A stretch of DNA of 64,000 nucleotides from Malaya genurostris. Its lineage: Eukaryota > Arthropoda > Insecta > Diptera > Culicidae. The notes beneath the pieces were generated by a model. The model worked only from the letters and a program-made list of their open reading frames with translations. It searched no databases and was not told the DNA's origin. The stretch is taken from NCBI RefSeq assembly GCF_030247185.1, contig NC_080571.1:213159380-213223379 (forward strand), written 5' to 3'. The position numbers were made by a program, and so were the translations under genes. Numbering within the stretch: the first letter of the stretch is position 1; each line of letters begins with the position of its first letter. Of the stretch, positions 11,501 to 23,900 are shown piece after piece.

Positions 11501-12219
11501 CCCTCGAGATCATTGAAACATTGCCCAAAGACCATTACGTCATTGTCACGGACAGTCTAAGTTCAATAGAAGCTCTCCGGGCAATGAAGCCAGGAAAGTA
11601 TCCCCCATATTTCCTGGGGAAAATACGGGAACACTTGCGAACTTTATCTGAACGGTCTTATTCAATATCGTTAGTCTGGGTCCCTTCGCATTGTTCCATT
11701 CCGGGCAATGAAAAGGCAGACTCATTGGCTAAAGTGGGCGCATTAGAAGGTGATATTTATGAAAGACCAATCTGCTTCAATGAATTTTTCAGTATCTCTC
11801 GTCAGAAAACTCTCGAAAGTTGGCAAACTTCATGGAGCAATGACGAACTGGGACGATGGCTACACTCCATTATCCCTAAGGTATCGACGAAACCTTGGTT
11901 CAAGGGGATGAACGTGAGTCGTGATTTCATTCGCGTTATGTCACGACTCATGTCAAATCACTATACATTCAACGCACATCTCCGGCGTATCGGGATCGTG
12001 GAGAACGGGCTCTGCACCTGTGGCGACGGTTATCAGGACATCGAGCATGTCGTGTGGTCGTGCGTAGAGTATCGCGACGCCAGATCGGAGCTATTGGAAT
12101 CCCTCAGGGCCCGAGGTAGACCGACTGAGGTTCCGGTTCGGGATGTGTTGGCGAGTCGGGATAGTTCATATATGCTTCTGATATACCAGTTCCTCAAACA
12201 CATTAATATACAAGTGTAA
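8539..12219 (+). pseudogene. ORF2 (endonuclease-RT-RNase H) of element 1 with one nonsense codon
   Basis: The frame runs from ATG 8539 to a stop at 12217-12219 and is interrupted only by TAA at 9907-9909. The intact relative has AAA (Lys) there, so a single base change explains it. Domains in order: AP-type endonuclease (WNCRS, CETWL, GDFNSHGTGWG, GSDHLPIVI), reverse transcriptase (FLDIKGAFDSVS motif A, GLPQGSCLSPLLYN, LADDS catalytic motif), RNase H (FYTDGSN, VTDSLSSIEAL, WVPSHCSIPGNEKADSLAK), and a C-terminal zinc motif (CTCGDGYQDIEHVVWSC). In the life cycle the endonuclease nicks the target and the RT primes on it. The nonsense codon falls between endonuclease and RT, so no full-length product is expected. 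Confidence 0.9.
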
Positions 12220-12872
12220 TCTGTTACATCTTGCTTAGAAAGTTCCTCCTATTTATCGACGTTATTTCAACTGTGGCTAAGAATTATTTTCACCTGCAGG
12301 TTCGACACTAACTTCCGCCGATTACCCCGAGTCCTCTTCTGTCCACCATCTTCATCGCAACTAACAAGATCTTTTTGCTGTCACTAACCTTCTCGCTTCC
12401 CCCCTCCCCGTCTCTTCTCCATCTCGATGTCAACTAATTAGATCTCTGTCGTTCTTAGTCATTTCGTTCCCATATCCCCATTTTACTTCGTTTTCCGCAA
12501 TATTTACTTCTCTATATTTTTCGTTATATTTACATCACCATCATCGCCCACGGAAGGTCGCTCTAGTCATGCGGGCCACCCGCCGGGTATTCGTAGCCTG
12601 GGGGTGTTTCCCGCGGACCCACACGGACCGAGGGATGCGGCCAACGTCATCTGGAAGACTCATGATATATTCCATCCACCGGCCGGTGCCGATCGCCAGC
12701 TGAAGGTTGGATCTGCCAAAGTCGACCACTGCGACCCCAATACAACATTATCCAATCATACTATCCTAGTTTTAAATTAGTCGTTAATAAAATTAGAAAA
12801 AGTCCTTGGCACCTTAGAGCTAAAGCAGTGTGCCTTAAAAATAATTATATTATTGAATAAAAAAAAAAAAAA
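12220..12872 (+). other. 3' UTR and poly(A) tail of element 1
   Basis: Non-coding tail of the LINE. The last 100 bases before the A tract (TAGTCGTTAATAAAATTAG ... GCAGTGTGCCT) recur at 25028-25148, showing the 3' end is shared by truncated copies elsewhere. Confidence 0.8.
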
Positions 12873-12885
12873 AAGAGATATTTAT
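12873..12885 (+). repeat. Target-site duplication, right copy (element 1)
   Basis: AAGAGATATTTAT matches 6714-6726 exactly. Confidence 0.9.
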
Positions 12886-13285
12886 GTATGTATGTCTGTG
12901 TATGTTTGTATGTGTGAAGCCACCATCAGTTCAAGGCATTACCAGTCTATGCGGGTAGACTTACAGTAGATCCGAATTAGATTATCAGATAGCTTTCATA
13001 TAACCGTTGTTAAGAAGGCCAAAATGGATTTTGTGGACCCGGCGCCTTCCAGCAAGAACATCCAGCCATATAATGAAGAATATCGCTATAGCAGCTTAAA
13101 GGCACCTAATGGTTTGTTTGTTAGATGGGTGCGTCTTATTCATTTCAGACCTTCAGGGAGAAACACAAAGCTTCCCCCACGTGACTAAGGTTGGCAATCC
13201 ACTGCATCACCCAGTCATTCACTAGTAAGATACCCTGATGCACTCCTTGCCCCTCCCCGTTAACGATATATTTGAGCATAATACA
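12886..13285. other. Non-coding flank
   Basis: There is a short TATGTATGT-type tract at 12882-12915, then unremarkable sequence with no gene or recognisable repeat. Confidence 0.35.
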
Positions 13286-13492
13286 ATGTAATATAATATA
13301 ATATAATATAATATAATAAAATATAATATAATATAATATAATATAATATAATATAATATAATATAATATAATATAATATAATATAATATAATATAATATA
13401 ATATAATATAATATAATATAATATAATATAATATAATATAATATAATATAATATAATATAATATTATATAATATAATATAATATAATATGAT
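13286..13492 (+). repeat. (ATAAT)n pentanucleotide microsatellite
   Basis: About 200 bases of ATAAT/TATAA repeats with single-base interruptions (for example at about 13319 and 13465). Confidence 0.95.
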
Positions 13493-13804
13493 ATAACATA
13501 ACAGAAGATAATATATGAAATAATATGCTATGATACAATGTATAACAGTTGAAGTCGCAGTGTAAGTTAGGCTCTTCTTTCGTCGCAGTACTGCAGGAAA
13601 TATAATATTTATTTTTTAACACTCCGAATACCAAGGGGATAAAAAAGTGGGAACGCTAATTTTGACTGACTATATCTTAGCCATTTTTGGATCGATTTCA
13701 AAACTTTTTTTACCATTAGGAAGATAAATTCATTCGAAATAAAATCCATTTGAAACGAAGGAAAACCGAATATTTTATTCAAAGTTATTATAAAAAGTTC
13801 AAAC

Positions 13805-13968
13805 TAGAGTGCCTATAACCAGAGTGACGACATCTCATCCGTAATTTTGGCAACAATTCAAAACATTCCATTAGCTCTACATTGAATTGACAGGTCGTTT
13901 GCTCGTTTGGAACTGGGAGCTGTCATTCGAAACGAACAGCTGTCGCCACTCTGATTATAGTCACTCTA
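13805..13968. mobile_element. hAT-type MITE, 164 bp, nested in the left arm
   Basis: The ends are TAGAGTGCCTATAACCAGAG and its imperfect complement CTCTGATTATAGTCACTCTA. The flanking 8-bp duplication GTTCAAAC is at 13797-13804 and 13969-13976 and fits nTnnnnAn. The opposite arm of the host element (about 16595-16610) shows the empty site, which confirms insertion. Confidence 0.88.
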
Positions 13969-14613
13969 GTTCAAACTAAAGTCTGTTGAAAAAAGTGGGA
14001 ACGCTTATTTTGTCTGGTCATATATCAGCTGTTAGAAGTCCGATTTTGAAAATTTGTTTATCATCAGACAGATACGTCAATCACAACATAAATGGAACAG
14101 AAAATTTTTCAATTACACTTTGTTAATGAAAGTTATGATCAAAAACGTAACCAAAAGTCCAAGCATAAATTATCGAAAACTTCGTATTTTCGACAAAACT
14201 CTAAATTCAAAGCGACGACATATGCATTTTTATATATCAATAGATTGCATTGGACATTAGCTATATGTTTCAGAAGAAATCAATTTAAATTTCACTGAAA
14301 ATGTCTAAAAAAATTCGATATGTTCACAGAAAGTTTAGAATATTAGAAGTATTCGGAGAATGCTAAATACAACTAAGCATTTTTGTAAACCAATCGATTG
14401 AACTTAATACCAGCTAGATTGTACGAGAAAAAATAGTTCTCAAATGGGTGTTCGTTTTGATGTACGTAAATTTACCTGTTTCTGATCTCAATCGATTGAT
14501 GAACACAAAAGCTTGGATGTTTTCTTTGCATTCCTCGTTAAGTTCCAATTACTGTTAAGATTTGAAAATGTAAGTAAAAATATCGAGTTTTTATTAGATT
14601 TTTGGTATATATA

Positions 14614-15829
14614 ACACATGGATGGAAACAATATTTTTTTTGCAAAATTTTTTTTTATTCATCAACATAATCACCTTTTAGGGTTATACAATGGTTCCAA
14701 CGTTTTTCCAATTTTTCAATACCATGTTTATAAAAAAATTTATCTTTCGCTTCAAAATAAGCTTCAGTTTCAGCGATGACCTCCTCATTTGAGCCCAATC
14801 TTTTTCCCTGGAGCATTTTTTTAAGATCACCGAAGAGCCAGTAGTCACTGGGGGCTAAATCTGGCAAGTATGGGGGGTGGGGAAGCAGATCAAAGCCCAA
14901 TTCGTTCAATTTCGCCATTGTTTTCATCGACTTGTGGCAGGGTGCATTGTCTTGATGAAAAAGGATTTTTTTCCCTGCATGTGCGGTCGTTTTTTTGCGA
15001 TTTCCTCCTTCAAACGCACCAGTAAGTCAATATAATAATCACTGTTGATCGATTTACCTTTTACGAGGTAGTCAATAAAATTAACGCCATGCGTATCCCA
15101 AAAAACTGACGCCATGATTTGCTAGCTGACTGCTGCGTTTTCGGACGCTTCGGACGGCTTTCGCCAGCTGTGCGCTACTCAGATGACTGCCGCTTCGACT
15201 CAGGAGTGTAGTGATGTATCCATGTTTCGTCCATGGTCACGTAACGACGCAAGAAATCTTTTTTGTTGCGAGTAAATAGCGATAAACTGCTTTCTGAATC
15301 ATCGACTCGTTGCTGTTTTTGTTCCGTCGAAAGCAATCGCGGCACCCACTTGGAAAAAACTTTTTTCATGCTCAATTTTTCATGAACGATAGTAAATACA
15401 CTTTCATATGATATCTGTGTCATCTCGGCAATCTCACGAAGCTTCGCTTTACGATCTTTCATTATAATTTTTGTCACTTCACTCACATTTTCCGGTACGA
15501 CCACGTTTAAACTCGGCGAACCACCGACAAATCGTTGCTTTTGATGGACAAAAGTCCGGATAACATTTTTCAATCCATTGTTTCGCTTGCACGGTGTTTT
15601 ACCCATTAAAAACAATGTTTTATCAAAACACGAAACTCGGTTTTTTCCATTTTTTAAACAAACTACAAAACGACTTTACTCCAACCTCGATAACTCAGCT
15701 GTTTCTGGTCGGATCGACTTAAAATTTTGACCCGTTTCAAGCAAAGGTTAGTACTCTAGAAAGACGTGATTACTGGTTTACTACGAGTGCCATCTCTGCT
15801 TTAGTCTCGGGACTTATTGATCCATGTGT
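14614..15829 (-). mobile_element. mariner (irritans-type) element, copy 1, decayed
   Basis: It is flanked by TA on both sides (14612-14613, 15830-15831). The right TIR reads, outward to inward, ACACATGGATCAATAAGTCC. The left TIR keeps only its first 11 bases because about 16 bp were lost. The transposase is on the minus strand in pieces. A second copy with a complete left TIR is at 54412-55599. The element is inserted in the loop of the foldback element, so it is younger than that element. Confidence 0.88.
14655..15615 (-). pseudogene. mariner transposase, copy 1 (frameshifted)
   Basis: This is a cut-and-paste DDE/D transposase relic. Fragments in order on the minus strand: an N-terminal HTH part and the first catalytic region (15615-15175, with YVTMDETWIHHYTPESKRQ), the middle part (15115-14924, FWDTHGVNFIDYL), and the C-terminal part (14927-14655, with the D34D motif HPPYLPDLAPSDYWLF). 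At least two frameshifts separate them, and a stretch of the N-terminus is deleted compared with copy 2. The motifs match the irritans subfamily (Himar1-like). It cannot make a working enzyme. Confidence 0.88.
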
Positions 15830-16758
15830 TAGAATCATTTTATTCTACAAATTTTGGCTAATATCAAATTCAATCTACATAAAAGATCATGTATGTTTGT
15901 TTCACATTTTCCAATACATTAAATTCAAAAACTGACACGAAAATGTAGATTTTTTGAGATTGTGATGTAAATGTAGGATTTTACTCCTGAAATTTTACAC
16001 TTTACTAAGTTCATTGAGTTGGTAAGCAAGATTTCTTAGACGTGCACTTACGTATAATCCACGTAAGTGCCTACTACTTCTACAATTTTGAAAACTTCTG
16101 TGAAAATTTCGATATTTTTGAGATTTTTGGTTAATATATAACATAAATTATTGATTTTTTTGCTAAAAGTAAATTTATTCGGTTGGTACACGAACATTCT
16201 TGAATACGTGCTTAGCTGAGTCACAAAAAATTTCCAGATTCAAAATTTTCTGTAAAAATACAAAATTTCATTCTTCGAATAAAAAAATTTCTGTGAAAAT
16301 ATCGTATTATAAATATCGATACATTTTCAGTAAAGTCCTAAAACATATAGCTGATGTCAAATGCAATCTATTCGTATATAAAAAAGCATATGTCGTCGTT
16401 TTGAATTTAGAGATTTGTCGAAAATACGAAGTTTTCGATAATTTATGTTTGAACTTTTGGTTACGTTTTTGATCATAACTTTCATTAACAAAGTGTAATT
16501 GAAAAATTTTCTGTTCCATTTATGTTGTGATTGACGTATCCGTCTAATGATAATGACCAGACAAAGTAAGCGTTCCCACTTTTTTCAACAGACTTTAGTT
16601 TGAACTTTTTATAATAACTTTGAATAGAATATTCGGTTTTCCATCGTTTTAAATGGATTTTATTTCGAATGAATTTATCTTTCTAATGGTAGAAACAGTT
16701 TTGAAATCGGCCCAAAATGGCTAAGGTATAGTCAGTCAAAATTAGCGTTCCCACTTTT

Positions 16759-17002
<244 letters not shown>

Positions 17003-17816
17003 ATATCTAGTACAATGTAATATAATTCAATTCAATATATAACAAATAATGCAACAAACAACAGAACCACATGTTGCAATATGCTATGATGAATATTGCA
17101 TTCTAGGATGGGCTTCAAACTACAAGCCATTTCGCATCCTCTCATTATAACGCTACTAACGCATAAGGCGATAGCACCCAGTCGACGCCGTTCTATTGAC
17201 CAAATGTCATCATAGACGCTCGGGGAGGCATGAGATAGGAACTTGTGAGGACTTAGTTATCTCACCATTTGAGGACTAAGTGTAACAATAAATATTTATG
17301 ATCAAAAACTCACCATTCTCTCTGAGAGCAACCTTTGAAACCATGAAACATATCTTCTTTTCTTTTTTACCAAAATAAGTTGGTGTAGATGGATTGAATC
17401 CAATACCTAATTATACTCGGTTGAAGCATTTGTATGTTTCCTTTTTCTTGAAGGTTTGTTTGTCGTCCAGATTAGGCATAAGTGAGTTTAACACCAAAAG
17501 TTGATTTTTATATACTATGTATATAAACAAGACAGCCAATTTTTTAAATAGGCCCTACTTTTCTGTAGATGACACGGTTGTAATGTAAACATATTGTTTT
17601 GGCTGCGACACTACTTGTTCGAGAAAAAATAATCTTACCACAGTGCGATTTTTGTATAAATAAATCGAAAATCTCGACGGCTGCTAAATTAGATCATCGC
17701 TCCCGCCATAATACTAGTACACACCCTACTCATCACCGATTGGTTGATTCGAATCGTGCTGTTTGTTCACAATACGTTAATGTCTTGTATCTGCCCTCGG
17801 TCCTTCACCGCCACAG
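17003..17816. other. Non-coding stretch upstream of hasp-like exons
   Basis: No convincing exon or repeat is seen. The last 60 bases form the acceptor region of the next exon (TCCTTCACCGCCACAG ending at 17816). The 5' exons of the gene, including any signal peptide, were not located. Confidence 0.4.
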
Positions 17817-17986
17817 CCTACTGCATTCCAACATCGGTTGCTACCGAGACGGATGACGACAACGACTCTGAGTGGGACGAAGAAGACGAATCGTCCGAAG
17901 CAGATGACGACGGGCGGGTCTACAAGAATCCAAGGAATTCGCCCTCGACCGAGTGTCCACGAGACGAGGAGCAGGCCACACTTTTG
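17817..17986 (+). CDS. hasp: hasp-like exon a: acidic segment and first WAP cysteine
   Basis: Acceptor CCGCCACAG ends at 17816 and the donor GTAAGG starts at 17987. The frame enters with two bases of a split codon and ends in phase 0. It encodes an Asp/Glu-rich run (ETDDDNDSEWDEEDESS) and then PSTECPRDEEQATLL, whose cysteine is the first of the WAP domain completed by the next exon. The 5' neighbour exon is not identified. Confidence 0.7.
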
Positions 17987-20900
17987 GTAAGGAATTTATT
18001 GCAGTTTGTTTCATTGCAGTTCCATTAGGGTGGTAAATGGTAAAATCGATACAGTGTGAAAGTAAGATCGTGTCTGAGATTTCTGTTTTCTAAATCAAAC
18101 GAAAAATAGAATTTCACTGAATTCAATCACTTGTATCGTTTAACCACCCTAATACAAAATGAATGATTTAAACACAAATATTTTAATCTGTACTTTCGTT
18201 TGTTTCAGGGACAAAAATGTCTGAGGAAATGTTCATCAGACGAAGACTGCAAGAGTAAGAAAAAGAAATGCCTGTGCGATGGTGCATGCGGAATGTCTTG
18301 CATCAAGCCGGATCGCGAGTGTCCCGCATTGGATCAGCCACCGACGGGGGCCGTCACCGTGTCTGGCAATCACTTCGGATCACGTGCTGTCTATACCTGT
18401 CCCCATGGGTACCATGTGGTGGGACTGCAAAGCCGGTTGTGCCAAGCGGATGGAACATGGGCTGGAAGTGAACCGATTTGCAAACAGAATAGTTAGTTTT
18501 TTTAATGTTCATTTAAAATATTGGATACCAACTCGTTCCTATCATTCCAGTCTATTGTCTTCAGCCACCGATTATCGAACATGCGCGCCACTCGGCCCTT
18601 CCAGAACAGGCAACCTTCGATTTGGACTCGACCGTTCAGTACCATTGCCATAATGGCTATGCCACTGCAGGGTTTCCACGAGCGAAGTGTTTGGCTGTAG
18701 ATGGCCAGGCCAGCTGGTATGGTCCGGACATTTCCTGTGAACGTACGTTGCTAGAGTTTGCATTTATCGAACGAACAGTAGTAACTTAGCTCCATCTGTG
18801 ATTTTAGCTCGTTCCTGTGGTCAACCACCGGATCCAGCTCACGGGTGGCATTCCGGTGAAAGCTACACATTTGGTGGGAAAGTTACGTACCACTGCGGTG
18901 ATGGATATGAGCTAGTCGGCAAAGCTGAACGGTACTGCCAAGCAGACGGATCGTGGACCCCAAAGGAACTGCCGACTTGTGTTTGTGAGTATTATTCTAC
19001 GCAAAATTCTCTCCTTAATCTTTTTCTAAAAGAGGTTGAATGATGAGGCATATTCATGCTGGAATACGATGAAATACGATATGGAATACGATATGTAACT
19101 CTCCGGGTACGATCCCTGTGCTTCGAAACGCTAAATCTTGATGTTATTGCACAAAATGTTGGTAATACATGACTAATATTTCAATGTTTCAATATAATAA
19201 ATTATTGAAATATGCTCTAAATGGGACTGATATGCGGGTACTGGAGTTGAAATTTTCTCACTTTTTTCCAGAACGAATTCACAATTTCTATTGAATTTTC
19301 TGAAATTATATTAAGGATAGCGTATTCATTAATTAATATGCAAAGCCGTGGTGTTACATTTCTTATGTTGAATTTGGCATTTTGTTTTAACAGACTTCGC
19401 AAGCTGATTCAAAGCGTACATAACCTTTGCATGGATGGTACGACGACACTAAGAATCCTTCCAGATCGGGGCTCGAACATTCGATAACTGGCTTGTAAGA
19501 CCAGCACCCTATGCATTGAACCACCAACCCAGATATTCATCTATTCATTTTTCAAGCTAACTCAAAAATGACGAAATCAATATGGGAATGATCTGCGAGA
19601 ATGGGCAGTGAATCAGAATCTCAAATAATTTTCGATTATAGGGGATTCGGTTGCCGGCATCCCACTGTAACTTTTGACAGAAAACAGATTGCGTCATTCC
19701 GACAAATGTCATCTGTGTTAAATAGTAGCACGTTCATTTTGTGCCGAATGCCAAAGCAATCAGACGCTTGTACTTTTTGCTGTGCTTAAAACAAATTTTA
19801 ATTGCGTGAAAATCAACATAAAAGTTTTTTATGACTTTTTTTATAGTATCATAAATTGAAAAGCATCAATCAAAAAGGTGAGTGGATTGAATATTTATGA
19901 AAAATCGGTGAAATCGATCTATTTCGTGATTTAATACCGGATGCTATCAACACTCTCGCTACCAAAGTTTTCTTTCGTCATTTTTAAAATGTCTACCGAT
20001 TTCGGTTACCGGCAGCCCTAAATCGCGAAAAATTGTCATTGATATGCAGAGATGCCAAGTATGCAAATTTGTCTGTAAATTATCAAACTTCTTAGGTAAC
20101 ATCAGACCCTGTCAGCTTGAAGCGATATCAATCTTCAGTTCACCAACGCCATCGCACGGCATCACATTCAACATATCATGTCAATTGTATGAGTGCGCAG
20201 TGCTGCTGTTTTGGCGCGCACGAATTTGACATTTCTCTCCCCTACTTCTATGTACGAGATTCGATGCGGACTCGCCTGAGGGCACCATGCATGCAAAAAA
20301 GGATGTTGCCAATGATTTGTTCGGGAAATGTGAGAGCTGGATATCTTGTTAATATGATGTCTTTGGTAACATGTAAACCTTTTTTCGTCTAAAGACTTTT
20401 TAGAGACTTTTGAAACTTCGATTGTTTGCAGGCATTCGTCAGAAATTACAGACTTTTGAAATTTGGCGCAATCTTTTCGATTTTCTAGCTAAAATTATTG
20501 TATTACCTGGCATCTCGGGTGATATGCACGTGGACAACTTGACGGCTTCAATACATCCGTCATATAAGTAAAAACTTTGGTTCTCTGGTTCTGTTAGCCA
20601 TGGCGACTTCAAACAAATCGTCCAAGTCAAGGAAAATGAGCTTTAATGTACTGATTAATGCCATTAAACGTTGCTTAGGGGCTGTCCATAAAAGACGTCA
20701 CGCCGCAAGGGGGAGGGGGATGTTTCATAAAACGTGTCCTTTTGTGACAGGGGGAAGGGGAGGAGGTTTTTAGAATGTGACGTCCAATATTTTCAATGAG
20801 CGCGTTTTTGAAATACCTAATTATATTACTGCTTTGCCCTATTTCCTGAAAAAATCTCCACAATAAACGTTTACATTGTATAGGAAAGCGTGTATTTGTT

Positions 20901-23900
20901 GATGTAAAAGCTTCTTCTTGTAAATTCGGAAATGAATGATGCAGAAAATCATTTCTGTCGTGATCAGCAATAGTGCACGGAGGATAAATTAGCGAAATTA
21001 ATAAATTTTGCCTAATATGAGTAAATAAGAAAAAGATGCCTTCAAACGGTTTAACTTAAGTTATGCACTGACAATTTTTTCAGTAATTTGATTTTCTATC
21101 ACTTATAATAGTATATCATAAGAATTTCTCTTATATGATTCTGATGCAGTTTATTCAATTGTACTCCATTTGAAAAAGGGCGGGAGATTAACGATTTCAG
21201 ACGTAGATCATGTCATGTCTTATCTTGATCATATGTGATTTCCCTCCACCAACATCAAAGCTTTTCGAATCATCCAATGATTGAACTTACATAAATCAAG
21301 AATAATTTAAGCTCAAAATCACTACCCATTGTGTGACGGAAGATCAGTACCGATATTGATCGATGTGATTTAAAATTCACTGATCAACTAATCTTGAAAA
21401 GATTCTTCGGCAATGATCTCGTTTTGATGAGGTTTTGGTCTTTATTTTCTCAGCCCAGTATGCTATTCTAAGGAAATATTATTCTTTACCTAAAACAATA
21501 ATATATCTGTGTACTGTACCCCTAGGAGGAATAAAACAGATGATTTAAATGTTTCATCAATTCCAACCAAATACTTTTGTTAATTTGTATAATTGATTTT
21601 GTAGTTTTAGGGATATTTTTTAATCTAATGACAGCATGTAATAAATCTATTTTTCCCTCATATTTGTATGATTTATCATACATATTGAGACGAATTTTTT
21701 TAATTTTGAATTCGTGACATGTGACATAGGGGTGTGGGGGGCCTTTGCTTCTGTGACAAAGGGGGGATGGGGAGTCAAAAATCGTCAAAAAAGCGTGACG
21801 TCTTTTATGGACAGCCCCTTAGTGGATAAGAAGCCAATAAACTCGACTGTAGCTACGTATTCAATCCCGCGAAGCCGGTGGATGATCGGCCAAATCAACT
21901 CAAAGGCGCCACCATCCAAATCATTGGCTAAGCGAGCCAAGACGAAGTCACCATCAATGAAGACTTTTGTCCAAAAAGCCTCCGAAAAGAATGAATTCCG
22001 TTTTTGCTTTGAATAATGACAGTTTTTACTTATACTTTTCCATTTTTATAGAAATTTCTTGGGGTGCGAACCGGTAAACGAATTCCTATTTTGAAATGGC
22101 CCAAAATTTATCGCTTTACTAAATTGATAATAAAGATTTTTCAATCGATTGAATTAACTTAGTTTTTTATTCAGTTGTTAGCTAGGGACTTTAGCTTCCC
22201 ATTGATGTAGGTATGTTTGCATAATGTGCACTTAGTCAGAAGTTATAAGCTTAAAAGAAAAGGGTGCCGGTAACCGAACACTCTCCCTTTACTAAGAAGC
22301 AATCGCGAAGATTTTTTAACATTCCCCACGCAAAATGGATTTATTGCATATACGGAAGATTTATTTATTTCATAATAATTGTTAGTGATTCGAGATTTAC
22401 CTGCAAAAGTAACTGCGTTATGATTGAATGCATAATTTTCATGCAGAAGAACCAGTTTACTAAAGCTATTTCTATTACTTTTTGCATACCATTTACAGCA
22501 TTATACGAATCGTGTAAAATGAAAGATTTTTTTTTCAAATTCCAAGCAAGATTGCTTCAATGTCTTGAATAACGTGTCCAAGGTCTCACCGAAGAAACCG
22601 TAGATTCTAAGGTCACATATGGAAAGAATGACAGGTTCAAAGGTCACTCGAACATCTGATCTTGTTATACTTCTTCGTCATGCAATTCTAAAAAATATCC
22701 CGCATCCAGTATGTGTATTCTGTTTCGCTATTTGCGACCGTATGAAAGTACTCTATTGAACTGCCTCATTTTTGTTGATTTGTTAAGATGTAAATCACGA
22801 CAAACCAGTCTGGCTTTTATCAGTACCTAACGGAAAACAGATTGAAAAAAATTAAGAATTAATAATTGATGAGAGTAAAATTATCCTAAAAGACTTGGCA
22901 TTACATATCTATTGTGGAATTTGGCCTTTCTGTTGCAACAGACTTCGTAGTCGATTCTTGGCGTACAGAATCATTGCATGACTAGTACTACGATCCTGTT
23001 GACTCTAATACCGTTTTCGTTTTTGAACCTACACGCGGGCGACTCTGACTCCGAGTAAAACGAACACGTGTTACGCGTCCTAAACAACAACTCATAGAAA
23101 AAAGAAAAAAATAAACAAACTCGCATGTACATCGTGGTGCGACCCGAGAAAATTTTCTGAGCGAAACTCCGCGATTGGAGTCCGATCTAGAGCGACCCCA
23201 GGTTGCTAAAACAAACATCTCAAAAGTTGTTTGAGCGACTCTGGGTCAGCTCTCGGGCTGCTCTGATCAATTAACGAAAACGGTATAAGAATCCATTCAG
23301 GTCGAGATCCGAACATACTACAACTGGCTTGTAAGACCAACATCCGTTTACCAAATGAACTATTATGGCCACAACTCAAAAAGCAACTCAATTGAAAACA
23401 ATTCTAACAAGGTAACACTTAACGCACGCAGTCTTTAATCTAACTCATCATATTTTCCACATTCGGTAATGATATGTAAAATATTTGGAATTTTTTTCTG
23501 GAAACATTCCAATTCAGTGTTTTATCAATTTTTTCGCCTTTGTTATTTTGAAAAGTTATACAAGAATGTGCATTTAATTTTCTCCGAGATGGCTGGATCG
23601 ATTTTCACAAACTTAAATTCAAATGAAAGGTCTGATGATCCCATGGCTTGCTATTAAATTTTATTCAGATCGAACTTCTGGTTCGGGAGAAACGCACTCG
23701 ATTTTCTCAGAGGCCGCTCACAGATTTTTTTAACATAGATATAAATGAATATATTATTTACTATATACTCCCATATCTTGCTATTTAATTTCATCCGGAT
23801 CCTACTTCCGGTTTTGAAATAATGAGCTAAAATGTGCAAAAAATTGAAACAACTGTGCATTCGATTTTCTCAGAGACTGCTCGACCAATTTTTACATGCT

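Larger units (their letters stand above)
6727..12874 (+). mobile_element. Full-length I-clade non-LTR retrotransposon, inactivated (element 1)
   Basis: A 6.15-kb LINE bounded by a perfect 11-13-bp target duplication and ending in a 16-base A tract (12859-12874). Layout: 5' UTR 6727-7212, ORF1 (gag-like, three CCHC knuckles), ORF2 (endonuclease, reverse transcriptase, RNase H, C-terminal CCHC), and a 3' UTR of about 640 bp. The start (CATTGCCGTTTCAACCTTCC) resembles the published 5' end of the Drosophila I factor. RNase H plus CCHC-type ORF1 supports the I clade (MosquI-like in mosquitoes). One nonsense codon in ORF2 and a frameshift in ORF1 make it non-autonomous. A 5'-truncated relative of its 3' end is at 25028-25148, and an intact cousin is at 30442-36491. 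Confidence 0.9.
13643..16758. mobile_element. Large foldback (long inverted repeat) DNA element
   Basis: The outer ends are inverted copies (AAAAAGTGGGAACGCTAATT at the left; complement at 16737-16758). The similarity continues inward for about 440 bp per arm: left 13643-14298 without the nested MITE, right 16320-16758. Each arm contains the AAAAAGTGGGAACGCTxATT motif twice, once at the tip and once about 170 bp inside (discounting the MITE). No transposase of its own is visible. The loop carries an irritans-type mariner (14614-15829). Right of the element an (AAT)n tract begins at once. Class unknown; a foldback or Tc1-like non-autonomous element is the likeliest. Confidence 0.7.

Noticed and set aside
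12541..12729. 62-codon minus-strand frame in the element 1 3' UTR
   Set aside because: Inside the LINE tail, no motif, no homologue recognised.
13286..13492. CRISPR-like or origin-like repeat array
   Set aside because: Simple pentanucleotide microsatellite with no spacers; the window is eukaryotic.
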